Below are positions 1 to 7,610 of a stretch of 64,000 nucleotides of DNA, piece after piece. The notes beneath the pieces are model-generated. The model was not told the origin of the DNA. It was given only the letters and a program-made list of their open reading frames with translations, and did not search any database. This DNA is from JAJFJD01 sp965228695. Its GTDB lineage: Bacteria > Pseudomonadota > Alphaproteobacteria > UBA8366. The DNA is taken from assembly GCA_965228695.1 (NCBI GenBank), contig CBDDIB010000002.1, positions 1,550,001-1,614,000 on the forward strand. Reading direction: 5' to 3'. The translations under genes and the position numbers were made by a program. The number at the start of each line of letters is the position of its first letter. Position 1 is the first letter of the stretch.

Positions 1-801
1 GTTGATCAGGTCGAAGACAGAATCCGGGTCGACCCAGCCGGTGAACGTCACCGAATCGCCGAGGCCAAGGACCTTTGCCTGCTCTTCGAGCACAGCCCGT
101 TCGGGTCCGTCGCCGGCGACTGTAAGCCGAGCCTCCGGAAAGCTCTCCCGGACATCGGCGAACGCCTCGAGGGCGACGTCGAACCCTTTTTCACGGATAA
201 GCCGGCCGATGCACAGGATGTGCGGCGGTCCGTCCGGCATCGGTGCCGGGTCGGTGCCGCCGACGGTCAGTCCGTTGTGTATGCGGGACGATTTGTCCTT
301 TATCGCGGGGAACATCGACCGGATGTCGCCGAGGGTGGCGTCCGATACGGCGGTGACCCATGCCGCCTCGTCGAAGGCGCGGTGGACGATGCCGCCCATC
401 CCGCCGGATTCCGAAAAATCCGCGTGGATCGCGACCACGGTGGGGATCGGCGCGCGCCGGTTGCTTTCGAGATGCAGCGCGATGCTGGGCCCGTAGAGAT
501 TTGCATGGATCAGGTCGGGGGCCGCCTCGTTCCGGATCGCGGCTATTTTTCGCCGCAGGCTGATGAAGGCCTCCGGATCGCGGCTGCGAAGAACGTCGTG
601 AAACGGGAGCCGATGAATGACCGTTCCATCGATGACTTCGTGCTCCGGATAATCGAGCTGTTGGGTCGTCACCACGGTGATGTCGTAGCCCCGCGTTCTG
701 AGCACGGGGATGACCTGTGCCGCGAGGGTCTCGACACCGCCGATCGTGGGCCAGAAGAATTCGGTCCAATAGAGCAGGCGGATGGATTTGCCGCTATGCA
801 T
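1..801 (-). CDS. Family 4 glycosyltransferase, C-terminus outside window
   Basis: Reading from the ATG at 801 to the window edge gives 267 codons without a stop, so the C-terminus is missing. The N-terminal half has the GT-B opening loop FFWPTIGGVET (residues 15-25). The second half begins with CIGRLIREKGFD and has VAGDGPERAVLEE, the donor-side motifs of GT4 enzymes. Such enzymes transfer a sugar from a nucleotide-sugar to a lipid or glycan acceptor at the cytoplasmic face; donor and acceptor cannot be read here. The start overlaps the stop of the upstream HprK-like gene by 8 bases, so the two are probably translationally coupled. The GT4 assignment is firm; the pathway (exopolysaccharide or a modified product) is inferred from neighbours only. 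Confidence 0.9.
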   Translation of the reverse strand, partial: MHSGKSIRLLYWTEFFWPTIGGVETLAAQVIPVLRTRGYDITVVTTQQLDYPEHEVIDGTVIHRLPFHDVLRSRDPEAFISLRRKIAAIRNEAAPDLIHANLYGPSIALHLESNRRAPIPTVVAIHADFSESGGMGGIVHRAFDEAAWVTAVSDATLGDIRSMFPAIKDKSSRIHNGLTVGGTDPAPMPDGPPHILCIGRLIREKGFDVALEAFADVRESFPEARLTVAGDGPERAVLEEQAKVLGLGDSVTFTGWVDPDSVFDLIN

Positions 802-1876
802 GACCGGCAACCTCGCGGCTGATCCGCCGGACGGTGGGGCCGATGTCGCCGACGTTATGGCCAAGCTCCAACCAGAAGGCCGGCACCGTGGTTACCATGT
901 CGCCGAGTTTGTCCAGCGATCGCGGCGCCGCGCCGGGTAGGATGATGATCGAACTTGGCGCGAGGGCGAGCATGGCTTCCATCGGTTTCGCCGACCGGTA
1001 GGTCGTCTGGGGTTGGTCGACGACCCTCGGCAGTATGACCGCGGAGATCGGCGTTTCCTTGGCAAAGCGCCCGCCCGGGTGATCCCGCAGATACGCGACC
1101 GACTTGTGCTCGATTTCGTGGTTTGGCTTGTGCGCGATCGCGGCGAGCGCGGGGAACCGGCTGATATGGTCATTGGCGATCAAGCAGGTCGCGTAGAGCG
1201 AATGACCGGTCAGTCCGCCATCCTTGCGCTGTGCCAGGGCGACAAAATCGTCGCTCAGGAAATCGAAACCTTCCAGGAAGCTGGCGACAGACGATGTGCT
1301 CTTGCCGGATCCGCCGCTGCCGACGAAAAGGAGGCCTTGGTTTTCGGCGATCGCCAGGGCGGCGTGGATGAATTGTACGTCGTGATCGTCCAGCCAGATC
1401 GATAGCAGGCGATGGAAGGGCCGTGCCCGTTCGTCGAGAAACAACAGGGACCGGCTCCGGACGCAACCGGTGATCCGGTCCGCTTTCCGGTCCAGCAGCA
1501 TGACCGCCGATTCACGCTGGTGCAGAACGTGCCGACCGTCGGGAGTTACGGCGACGTTGCCATAGAAATCGACCTCTTCGGGCCAGCGGGTCCAAAAAGC
1601 CGGTCCGGCGGCTTCCTCGTCCCAGACCTCGACCGTCAGGGCGGGGTCAACGCCATCCTGCGCACGCAAATGGCACATCGACCGGTCGATGTCCGCCGCG
1701 AGGTCGTTGCCGACAATGCGCAGGCGGACCGGAAATCCCGCGATTCGATAATCCATTTCGACGATCGGGTTCGACGCCCGGCCGGCCAGGCTGGTGAAAG
1801 TGCCGCCCAATTTATCGATCGCGTCGGCGATGTCGATTTCCGGGGCCGGCACGGCGGTGACGCTATCGGTACTCAT
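794..1876 (-). CDS. HprK-related serine kinase-like protein
   Basis: 360 residues from the ATG at 1876, whose first bases overlap the TGA of the upstream nucleotidyltransferase (ATGA). The C-terminal half has a Walker A loop GSGGSGKST (residues 186-194, Lys192) followed by FLSDDFVAL (about 206-214), which corresponds to the acidic motif after the P-loop in HPr kinase/phosphorylase. The first ~170 residues have no clear counterpart in classical HprK. Relatives called HprK-related kinase sit in alphaproteobacterial exopolysaccharide loci and some peptide-maturation loci, usually with a PF14907-type nucleotidyltransferase and a small PqqD-like protein; no PqqD-like gene is visible here. The substrate is unknown. 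The open frame extends upstream of 1876, but that part lies over the preceding gene and is not expected to be translated. Confidence 0.8.
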   Translation of the reverse strand: MSTDSVTAVPAPEIDIADAIDKLGGTFTSLAGRASNPIVEMDYRIAGFPVRLRIVGNDLAADIDRSMCHLRAQDGVDPALTVEVWDEEAAGPAFWTRWPEEVDFYGNVAVTPDGRHVLHQRESAVMLLDRKADRITGCVRSRSLLFLDERARPFHRLLSIWLDDHDVQFIHAALAIAENQGLLFVGSGGSGKSTSSVASFLEGFDFLSDDFVALAQRKDGGLTGHSLYATCLIANDHISRFPALAAIAHKPNHEIEHKSVAYLRDHPGGRFAKETPISAVILPRVVDQPQTTYRSAKPMEAMLALAPSSIIILPGAAPRSLDKLGDMVTTVPAFWLELGHNVGDIGPTVRRISREVAGHA

Positions 1877-3015
1877 TGCATCGACTGCCCATACTTCGAC
1901 AGCGATTCCCGGAAGCCGCCCCGGTGCTGGCGCATGACATTGAAAATGTGTTTGGCACGGTGCGCCTGCATGCTCAGCCCGCGCGTGCCGCAGCCGTATG
2001 TCAGGTCGAGGTGATGCGGTTTCAGCGGGGCGGTGACACCGGCGATCCAACGCGCAATATAGGTCAGGCGCGGCGAGTTCTGTTGGAACAAGCAGTGTTT
2101 CAGATGGAAACGGGCGCTCAAAGTGTTCGTATTCAAATCCTCGGGAACCGGTGCGCCCAGCAATTCGCGAACCAACAGGAGGCGCGCCCGGAAGGCCCGG
2201 CCCATGCCGTGGTCCTGCAGATGCGCGGCGATGGACCGCCAGTCCAGCGTGTCTTCGTATCGGACGCAAATCGCCGCCAGATCGATAAGTTGGCGCAGAC
2301 AGACTTCGCCGAGCAGGTATCCCGTGTCCTGAATTTCGGAGTTGAAGATATTGTGCAGGACGCGATGTTCGGGCGACAGCGCAACCATGTTGAGACCCTC
2401 GACATCGACCCGAACCGCGTGTGCCCATGCCGCCTCAGCGTTGATGAAATGGCGTTGTTCGCCGGCCTGAATATGAAGCTCGACCGGGACCATCCGGTCT
2501 TTACGGTGAAGCGGGCGGTAGTGATAGGTCCAGCGCTCCTCGGCGTCCCTGGGTTCGTAGCCGGCTTTCTCCATGACGCCGACACAGGCATCGAGGGCGT
2601 CGAGCGGCACGACCATATCCAGGTCGCGCAGGACCCGACCGCCAATACCGTCCGCCGGCGTTTCGAAGAGGAAGAGACCGCCCTTCAGGATCATCGGCGT
2701 GCACGCCACCGAATTGAGCAGCCCGACGACTTCCTCGGCTTCGCTCTTGATCCTCTCGTTGATTTCCTGGCCCATGAAATACCGGCGGCGCAGCGCCTGT
2801 TGCGCCGTTTTAGGAAGGTCGTCGCATAGACCGCGCCGGCGCAATGCAACCGCAAACGCCCCGGTCACATGCTCCTGATCGGCGAGTCGAAGCAGACGGG
2901 ACCAATCCAAGTCGCGGGCGGCAAGGTCCGCCGCCAACGCGGCGCTATCCTCATCGGTCGGTGCGACGTTCAACGCACGGGTAATGATGGAAAACGTGTG
3001 GCGAAAACCGGTCAT
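1873..3015 (-). CDS. Nucleotidyltransferase family protein (PF14907-like)
   Basis: 380 residues from the ATG at 3015. The centre has LKGG (residues 110-113) and, 18 residues later, LRDLDMVV with the Asp-x-Asp pair at 131-133, the arrangement of pol-beta-type nucleotidyltransferases and in particular of the uncharacterised family found beside HprK-like kinases. The rest is helical with no membrane segment or signal peptide. First gene of a coupled three-gene run (nucleotidyltransferase, HprK-like kinase, GT4); its stop overlaps the next start by 4 bases. The acceptor is unknown; in related loci the enzyme is presumed to act on a glycan or peptide product. The promoter should lie in 3016-3288, where I see no clear -35/-10 pair. 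Confidence 0.78.
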   Translation of the reverse strand: MTGFRHTFSIITRALNVAPTDEDSAALAADLAARDLDWSRLLRLADQEHVTGAFAVALRRRGLCDDLPKTAQQALRRRYFMGQEINERIKSEAEEVVGLLNSVACTPMILKGGLFLFETPADGIGGRVLRDLDMVVPLDALDACVGVMEKAGYEPRDAEERWTYHYRPLHRKDRMVPVELHIQAGEQRHFINAEAAWAHAVRVDVEGLNMVALSPEHRVLHNIFNSEIQDTGYLLGEVCLRQLIDLAAICVRYEDTLDWRSIAAHLQDHGMGRAFRARLLLVRELLGAPVPEDLNTNTLSARFHLKHCLFQQNSPRLTYIARWIAGVTAPLKPHHLDLTYGCGTRGLSMQAHRAKHIFNVMRQHRGGFRESLSKYGQSMQ

Positions 3016-3288
3016 GATCGGAACGTCGATCCATTATGTGATGCGCGTTGTTTTCCAAATTGCTACGAGCGAAGTTGGGATACGGGAAAATCGGATAAAA
3101 TTCTGATTCCTCGGGATATTTCGCGCAGCATTCGAAGGAATACCCGCAATGGTAGGCGATGGCCGCTATACCGGTCTATCGGCCACAATGAGTATCCCTT
3201 TCAGTCAACGCCGGCGTACTAAATGACTGCCCACAAAGGTATCCCAGATTTTCGAGTGAATTGGGCTCGTTGGTTTCCAGAGGGCGAA

Positions 3289-4821
3289 TCAGTCCCTGTT
3301 CAGAAGCCGAAGTCGAAACCCCGGATTCGGTGCCCAATGAAAGCGATTGTGTTCCGGCGGTCCATCCTCGACGGCTTCGAGATCGTAGCCTTTCGCCAGC
3401 GCGGCAAGGAGGGTGCAGGCGATCTCGTGGGTCAATCTGTCGCCGACGCACATGTGCCGGAAAAGACCGAAGGGCGCATATTCGATATGTGAAAACTTTC
3501 GACCAATGAACCGGTCTGGATCAAACTTCGCGGGATTTTCAAAGGTCCGGGAATCCTGATGTCCGTCTCTGATGCAAATTCGAATCAGCCAGCCCTTGGG
3601 GATGACATAGTCGCCGAACTCGAGGTCGCGTAGGGCTTTCCGATGCAGATATTCGCTCTGTTCGAGCCGTAATGTCTCGCTGACGATGCGGTCCGCCAAG
3701 GAGCGTAAACGCTGCGGACGGGATGCCCGGTTCCGCAGATGCTGCATCCATTCGGGGTGATCGCTTAGATGTTTGAGGACCCACATGAGCAGTCCCCCCA
3801 CATCGTTGCACCCGGATTCCAGCATGAAAATAAGGTTGCCGAGAATGGTGGGGTCATCGAACTTGGCCGGGTCGGCCCGGCTGATTTCGGCAAGCAGGGA
3901 GCGCGAACGGTCGAATTCCGCGCGATCGCGCCGTGCTTCCTCGAGTATGAAATCCGTCAGTCGGCCGAGATTTTCCTGCGCCTTCTTCTGCGACGATCGC
4001 AGCATAAGGCGCGGAATGTTCACCTGTTGATAGAGCAGTTGCAGCTTTTCGAAAGCAGCACCATCGGGCCGGATACCCAGCAATACCTGCGCAAGTATCG
4101 CAAACAGCATTTGATCCAGATACTGCCGGGGTTTGACGCCGCCCGCCGACCCCAATTCGGCGTCGGCCGCCATCCGGGACAGCGTCCTTGCGGCCGCGGC
4201 TTCGGTCGGCGCGGAGCAGCCTTCCAGAAATTCTGGCGTGAACGCCGTCCGGAAAAGGTGATTGTAGACCTGATGGTCCTCCTGATTCATGTAGCGCAGA
4301 AAGCCTCTCGGAAACAGGAGACTGAAAGGGGCGGGCGGCCACAGCTGCAACCTACTGTCGTGCCGGCGCAGGAGGTCGAGGCCCGCCTTATGGCCGACGA
4401 CGCACACGGTCGGGCGCAGCGACGGGCATGGCAATGTGGACCCCACCTTGAAAATCGGGCCGTACCGTTCGGCCTGCCGCTGATAAAAGCGGTGGTCCAA
4501 ATATGGATCCCAGGGCAGGATTTCGAATTTTCCCGGCAAGGCCTGCTTTCCCCGGCGGGACCCGAGCCACATCCAACAGAAAAAGCCGAAGGCCGCGAGA
4601 AGGCCGAGTATGGCTAGGATGCGAAGGAGCGTCGGCGCGAAGACGGCAATCGTGACGACCAGGAAGGAATAGATGGCAAGCAGCCCTGCCAGGGCAACGG
4701 CCTTCTTGCTCCCCTGGTGCCGAAAGGGCCGAAACATCGCCAATCGCCACGCAGGCCAGGGAAGCGCTAAGAGAATCCCGGCTTCGATGAGCCGTTCGAA
4801 AAGGTTGGCCGCGGCATCCAT
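3289..4821 (-). CDS. Membrane-anchored cytochrome P450, divergent heme loop
   Basis: 510 residues from the ATG at 4821, preceded by AGGAT about 8 bases upstream; an in-frame ATG at 4920 would add 33 hydrophilic residues. Hydrophobic stretches at about 12-30 and 41-87 suggest two or three N-terminal membrane segments, unusual for a bacterial P450. The catalytic part has the K-helix ETLR (382-385), the meander FDPDRF (433-438) and the thiolate loop FGLFRHMCVG (451-460, Cys458). The loop has Phe where the consensus has Gly (FxxGxRxC), and the I-helix reads ESGCNDVGG rather than A/GGxD/ET. Heme binding is expected because Cys458 and ExxR are intact; substrate and redox partner are unknown. It lies on the same strand 270 bases upstream of the nucleotidyltransferase operon, so a functional link is possible but unproven. 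Confidence 0.85.
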   Translation of the reverse strand: MDAAANLFERLIEAGILLALPWPAWRLAMFRPFRHQGSKKAVALAGLLAIYSFLVVTIAVFAPTLLRILAILGLLAAFGFFCWMWLGSRRGKQALPGKFEILPWDPYLDHRFYQRQAERYGPIFKVGSTLPCPSLRPTVCVVGHKAGLDLLRRHDSRLQLWPPAPFSLLFPRGFLRYMNQEDHQVYNHLFRTAFTPEFLEGCSAPTEAAAARTLSRMAADAELGSAGGVKPRQYLDQMLFAILAQVLLGIRPDGAAFEKLQLLYQQVNIPRLMLRSSQKKAQENLGRLTDFILEEARRDRAEFDRSRSLLAEISRADPAKFDDPTILGNLIFMLESGCNDVGGLLMWVLKHLSDHPEWMQHLRNRASRPQRLRSLADRIVSETLRLEQSEYLHRKALRDLEFGDYVIPKGWLIRICIRDGHQDSRTFENPAKFDPDRFIGRKFSHIEYAPFGLFRHMCVGDRLTHEIACTLLAALAKGYDLEAVEDGPPEHNRFHWAPNPGFRLRLLNRD

Positions 4822-5026
4822 TTGATATCCTATCCGCGAATATTGGTGATCAACAGCCAACGAAGTCCAGTCGCCCGCGAGTGCTAACCCGGAAACCTGC
4901 GAGGGGTGTAATTGGGACATTTCCCGCTCTTATGGCGATTTTCGGATATCGTGGTATTTCACTTCCCCGAGCCCATGGCGTACCCTTTGACCGGCTGGTT
5001 CGAACCCACCGACCGAGGAGCGCCGC

Positions 5027-5452
5027 ATGGAACCGCTGTTTCATCTTTCCATTCCCGTCGACGATCTGGACCGCGCGAAGACGTTCTATATCGATACGCT
5101 GGGCTGCACGGTCGGACGTGAGACGCGGGGCCGGTTCGATATCAATTTCTTCGGGCACCACATCGTGGCGCATCTCTCGCCGCGGGAGGCGGCGAAGGCC
5201 AACGGCACCATCCCGTCCGACGGCGCGACCGCGCCGCTGCGCCATTTCGGCGTGATCCTGCCGCTGGACGATTGGAAGGATATGGAACGCCGGCTGACCG
5301 ATCGGAACGTCGCATTCTTGCTGTCGCCGCGCCTGTCCTTTTCGGGAAAACCGGCGGAGCAGCACATCATGATGCTGCCCGACGGCTGCGGTAACGTCGT
5401 CGAGTTCAAGTCCCAGCCCCGTGACCGCGTGTTCGCGACGGACGCGCCGTAA
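5027..5452 (+). CDS. VOC-family protein (glyoxalase fold)
   Basis: 141 residues from the ATG at 5027, with GAGG about 9 bases upstream. The opening FHLSIPVDDLDRAKTFY is the typical first strand and helix of a vicinal-oxygen-chelate module, with the metal His at residue 6. A second module begins near LRHFGVILPLDDWKD, and the end MLPDGCGNVVEFK carries the usual terminal Glu ligand. The family includes glyoxalases, extradiol dioxygenases and fosfomycin/bleomycin resistance proteins, and the substrate cannot be read. It is divergent from the P450 (205-base gap) and convergent with the Nudix gene (24-base gap). A single soluble cytoplasmic domain pair, normal length. Confidence 0.85.
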   Translation: MEPLFHLSIPVDDLDRAKTFYIDTLGCTVGRETRGRFDINFFGHHIVAHLSPREAAKANGTIPSDGATAPLRHFGVILPLDDWKDMERRLTDRNVAFLLSPRLSFSGKPAEQHIMMLPDGCGNVVEFKSQPRDRVFATDAP

Positions 5453-5476
5453 AGTCTCCGTCGATTGAGCAGAATG

Positions 5477-6028
5477 CTAGAGTAAACCCTTGAGCCTAAG
5501 GAGCCCGAAGGCGGCAACGGTCGTGGCATCCTTGATCTTGCCGTCGCAAATCATGCTTTCCAGCGTACTCATTTCGAAGGTTCGGGAGATAAGGTCTTGT
5601 TCCTCCGGCTCCGGGGCGGGCGCATTCTGTTGCAGACCAGTGGCCAAGAACACATGGTAGCCCTGTGTGGCGTAGCCGTAGCCCTGGAACAAATGCCCCC
5701 CATAGATCAAATCCGATGCTTCGAGGCCAGTCTCTTCCCGCAACTCTTGGCGGGCCGTTTCTAAAGGATCGCTCTCGGGCGCTGCTTCCCACGAGCCCTG
5801 CGGCATTTCCCAATAGCGTGCTCTGACTGGGTATCGAAATTGCTGAACAAGGTGAATTCGACCATCGGTTTCGACTGGGGCAATAGCGACAAAATCCGGT
5901 TTCTCAACGACGCCATAAATGCCATCAGAGCCGTCCGGGCGTCGGATTTGATCCTCACGTACCCGCATCCATCGGTTTTCGTAGGCCACGCGCGATTCGA
6001 TCGTCTCAATATCCGGAACATCAATCAC
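5477..6028 (-). CDS. Nudix hydrolase
   Basis: 183 residues from the ATG at 6028. The Nudix box runs from about GSWEAAPESDPLETA into RQELREETGLEA; the core EETGL is intact, with Gln at the usual Arg of REUxEE. The fold resembles ADP-sugar pyrophosphatases (GDP-mannose or ADP-ribose type), with LVQQFRYPVRARYWEMPQG before the box. Likely reaction: Mg-dependent hydrolysis of a nucleoside diphosphate linked to another moiety; the exact substrate is unknown. A lone gene between the VOC gene (convergent) and the pirin gene (same strand, 155 bases downstream). No signal peptide. Confidence 0.88.
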   Translation of the reverse strand: MIDVPDIETIESRVAYENRWMRVREDQIRRPDGSDGIYGVVEKPDFVAIAPVETDGRIHLVQQFRYPVRARYWEMPQGSWEAAPESDPLETARQELREETGLEASDLIYGGHLFQGYGYATQGYHVFLATGLQQNAPAPEPEEQDLISRTFEMSTLESMICDGKIKDATTVAAFGLLRLKGLL

Positions 6029-6183
6029 CCTGCATTCTCCCTAGCGGCGTATTCTCCAAGTTCTTGCGAGGATCATAGATTGGTTCTGAGACTCGGTTGA
6101 ATCTCGTTTGAGATGACCGATGACCCCGGCAATTTTACAGTCTGCTGCTTCTTCAAATCCTGGACGCAAAATTGACATCCGTG

Positions 6184-6882
6184 TCAGGCGAGGTCGAACA
6201 GCAATAGGTCGGCCTCGTGCCCGGTTTCCAGGGTGATCGAATGTTCGCCGGATATCGCGGCGCCATCCCCCGCCCGGAGTTCGTCTCCGTTCAACTGAAC
6301 GATCCCCGCGGCGACATGCAGCCAGGCCCGGCGGCTCGCGTCGAGTTCCTGCATCACGCGGTCGCCCTCGGCCAGCGATCCACGATAGAGCTTCACGTCT
6401 TGGTGGATGGTAACCGCATCGGCCGTTCCATGCCGGTCGGCCACTAATTGGAAGCGAACCTTCCGGTCTTCCGGCTCGAAGTGCTTCTGCTCGTAGCCGG
6501 GTTCGAGGCCGTCCGCTTCGGGGATGATCCAGATTTGCAGGAAGTGGACAACGTCCTCCTGGGAGGCGTTGAATTCGCTGTGGAGAATGCCGGTGCCGGC
6601 GGACATGCGCTGAACGTCGCCCGGGCGGATCACCGAACCGTTGCCGAGGCTGTCGCGATGTTCGAGGGCGCCCTCCAGCACGACGGTGACGATTTCCATG
6701 TCCCGGTGGCCATGTTCGCCGAACCCGGCACCGGGTATCACCCGGTCGTCGTTGATCACGCGCAGTGCGCCGAACCCCATGTGGGCCGGGTCGCGGTAGT
6801 CGCCGAAGGAGAAGCTGTGGCGGCTGTCGAGCCAGCCGAGTTTGGTATGCCCGCGCGTGTTGCGGTCCCGGATGACGATCAT
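6184..6882 (-). CDS. Pirin family protein
   Basis: 232 residues from the ATG at 6882. The N-terminal cupin has the pirin signature: HSFSFGDYRDPAHMGFG, then GFGEHGHRDMEIVTVVLEG with the metal ligands His-x-His and Glu, and later MSAGTGILHSEFN with a further His. Pirins bind Fe or Ni; some act as quercetinases, others as redox-sensing cofactors, and this one cannot be assigned. It is transcribed away from a VOC gene at 7154. The 271-base divergent gap holds a perfect palindrome (7016-7032) that may control one or both genes. Confidence 0.92.
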   Translation of the reverse strand: MIVIRDRNTRGHTKLGWLDSRHSFSFGDYRDPAHMGFGALRVINDDRVIPGAGFGEHGHRDMEIVTVVLEGALEHRDSLGNGSVIRPGDVQRMSAGTGILHSEFNASQEDVVHFLQIWIIPEADGLEPGYEQKHFEPEDRKVRFQLVADRHGTADAVTIHQDVKLYRGSLAEGDRVMQELDASRRAWLHVAAGIVQLNGDELRAGDGAAISGEHSITLETGHEADLLLFDLA

Positions 6883-7015
6883 TCGATTATCTCCCTACTG
6901 TCGTGGATGGACGATCCGGCGTATGGGCAGCGCACCGTGATCGCCACGGGATTATTTGGTGGCTCCAAGTCCGGAAATCCAATGTGACGCGCGCTTGGGT
7001 GTGGACATATCAATT

Positions 7016-7032
7016 ATTCCATTTAATGGAAT
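7016..7032. promoter_or_regulatory. Perfect 17-base palindrome in divergent promoter region
   Basis: ATTCCATT and AATGGAAT are perfect inverted arms around one T. The site lies in the AT-rich gap between the divergent pirin (start 6882) and VOC (start 7154) genes, about 135 bases from each start. Size and symmetry fit a dimeric repressor or activator site. The TTCCA/TGGAA half-sites resemble some IclR-family operators, but no regulator gene lies next to it, so the binding protein is unknown. Confidence 0.5.
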
Positions 7033-7153
7033 GAAATTTTCAAAAAACCCACAATTCTATTTTTACGTTGGAACAATAAGTATGTGTGCCGATCGAGACT
7101 GAAACCGGCACAGCCCGTGCCGGTACCGACCAAACCATCGGAGGATTAGCAGG

Positions 7154-7564
7154 ATGACCACTTCAACCGTGACCGAGGGCGCGCATCACATCGGACTGAC
7201 GGTGCCCAACCTAACCGACACCCGCGCCTTTTTCATCGAGTCGTTGGGATTCAGCCAAGTGGGCGAGGTGCCGGATTATCCCGCCGTCTTCTTGAGCGAC
7301 GGGACGACGATGCTCACGCTTTGGCAGGCCGAGAATCCGGAAACCGCGACCAAGTTCGACCGCAAGAACGTGATCGGCCTGCATCACTTCGCCTTGAAGG
7401 TGAAGGACGCCGAGACGCTGGATCGGCTGCACGGTCAACTGGCGGGCGCAGAGGGCGTGGATGTCGAATTCGCCCCTGAGGCGCTCGGTGACGGACCGGC
7501 TAAACACATGATGCTCGCCATACCCGGCGGCATTCGAATGGAACTCATCACGCTGCCGGCGTGA
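7154..7564 (+). CDS. VOC-family protein
   Basis: 136 residues from the ATG at 7154, with GGAGGA about 9 bases upstream. The first module reads HHIGLTVPNLTDTRAFF and the second starts at LHHFALKVKD; the final PGGIRMELI gives the terminal Glu ligand. His ligands and Glu are placed as in metal-dependent VOC enzymes. First of two same-strand genes with a 46-base gap to the flavin reductase fusion, so they may share a transcript from the palindrome-containing upstream region. Substrate unknown. Confidence 0.87.
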   Translation: MTTSTVTEGAHHIGLTVPNLTDTRAFFIESLGFSQVGEVPDYPAVFLSDGTTMLTLWQAENPETATKFDRKNVIGLHHFALKVKDAETLDRLHGQLAGAEGVDVEFAPEALGDGPAKHMMLAIPGGIRMELITLPA

Positions 7565-7610
7565 GTGCTTGGTTCGCTGTACCGGACGACTGAAGACGGG
7601 ATCGCGTAGG

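Noticed and set aside
1..3015. A lasso-peptide or other peptide-maturation cluster, suggested by the kinase/nucleotidyltransferase pair
   Set aside because: No precursor peptide, PqqD-like, protease or asparagine synthase-like gene is visible in the window; the left flank would be needed.
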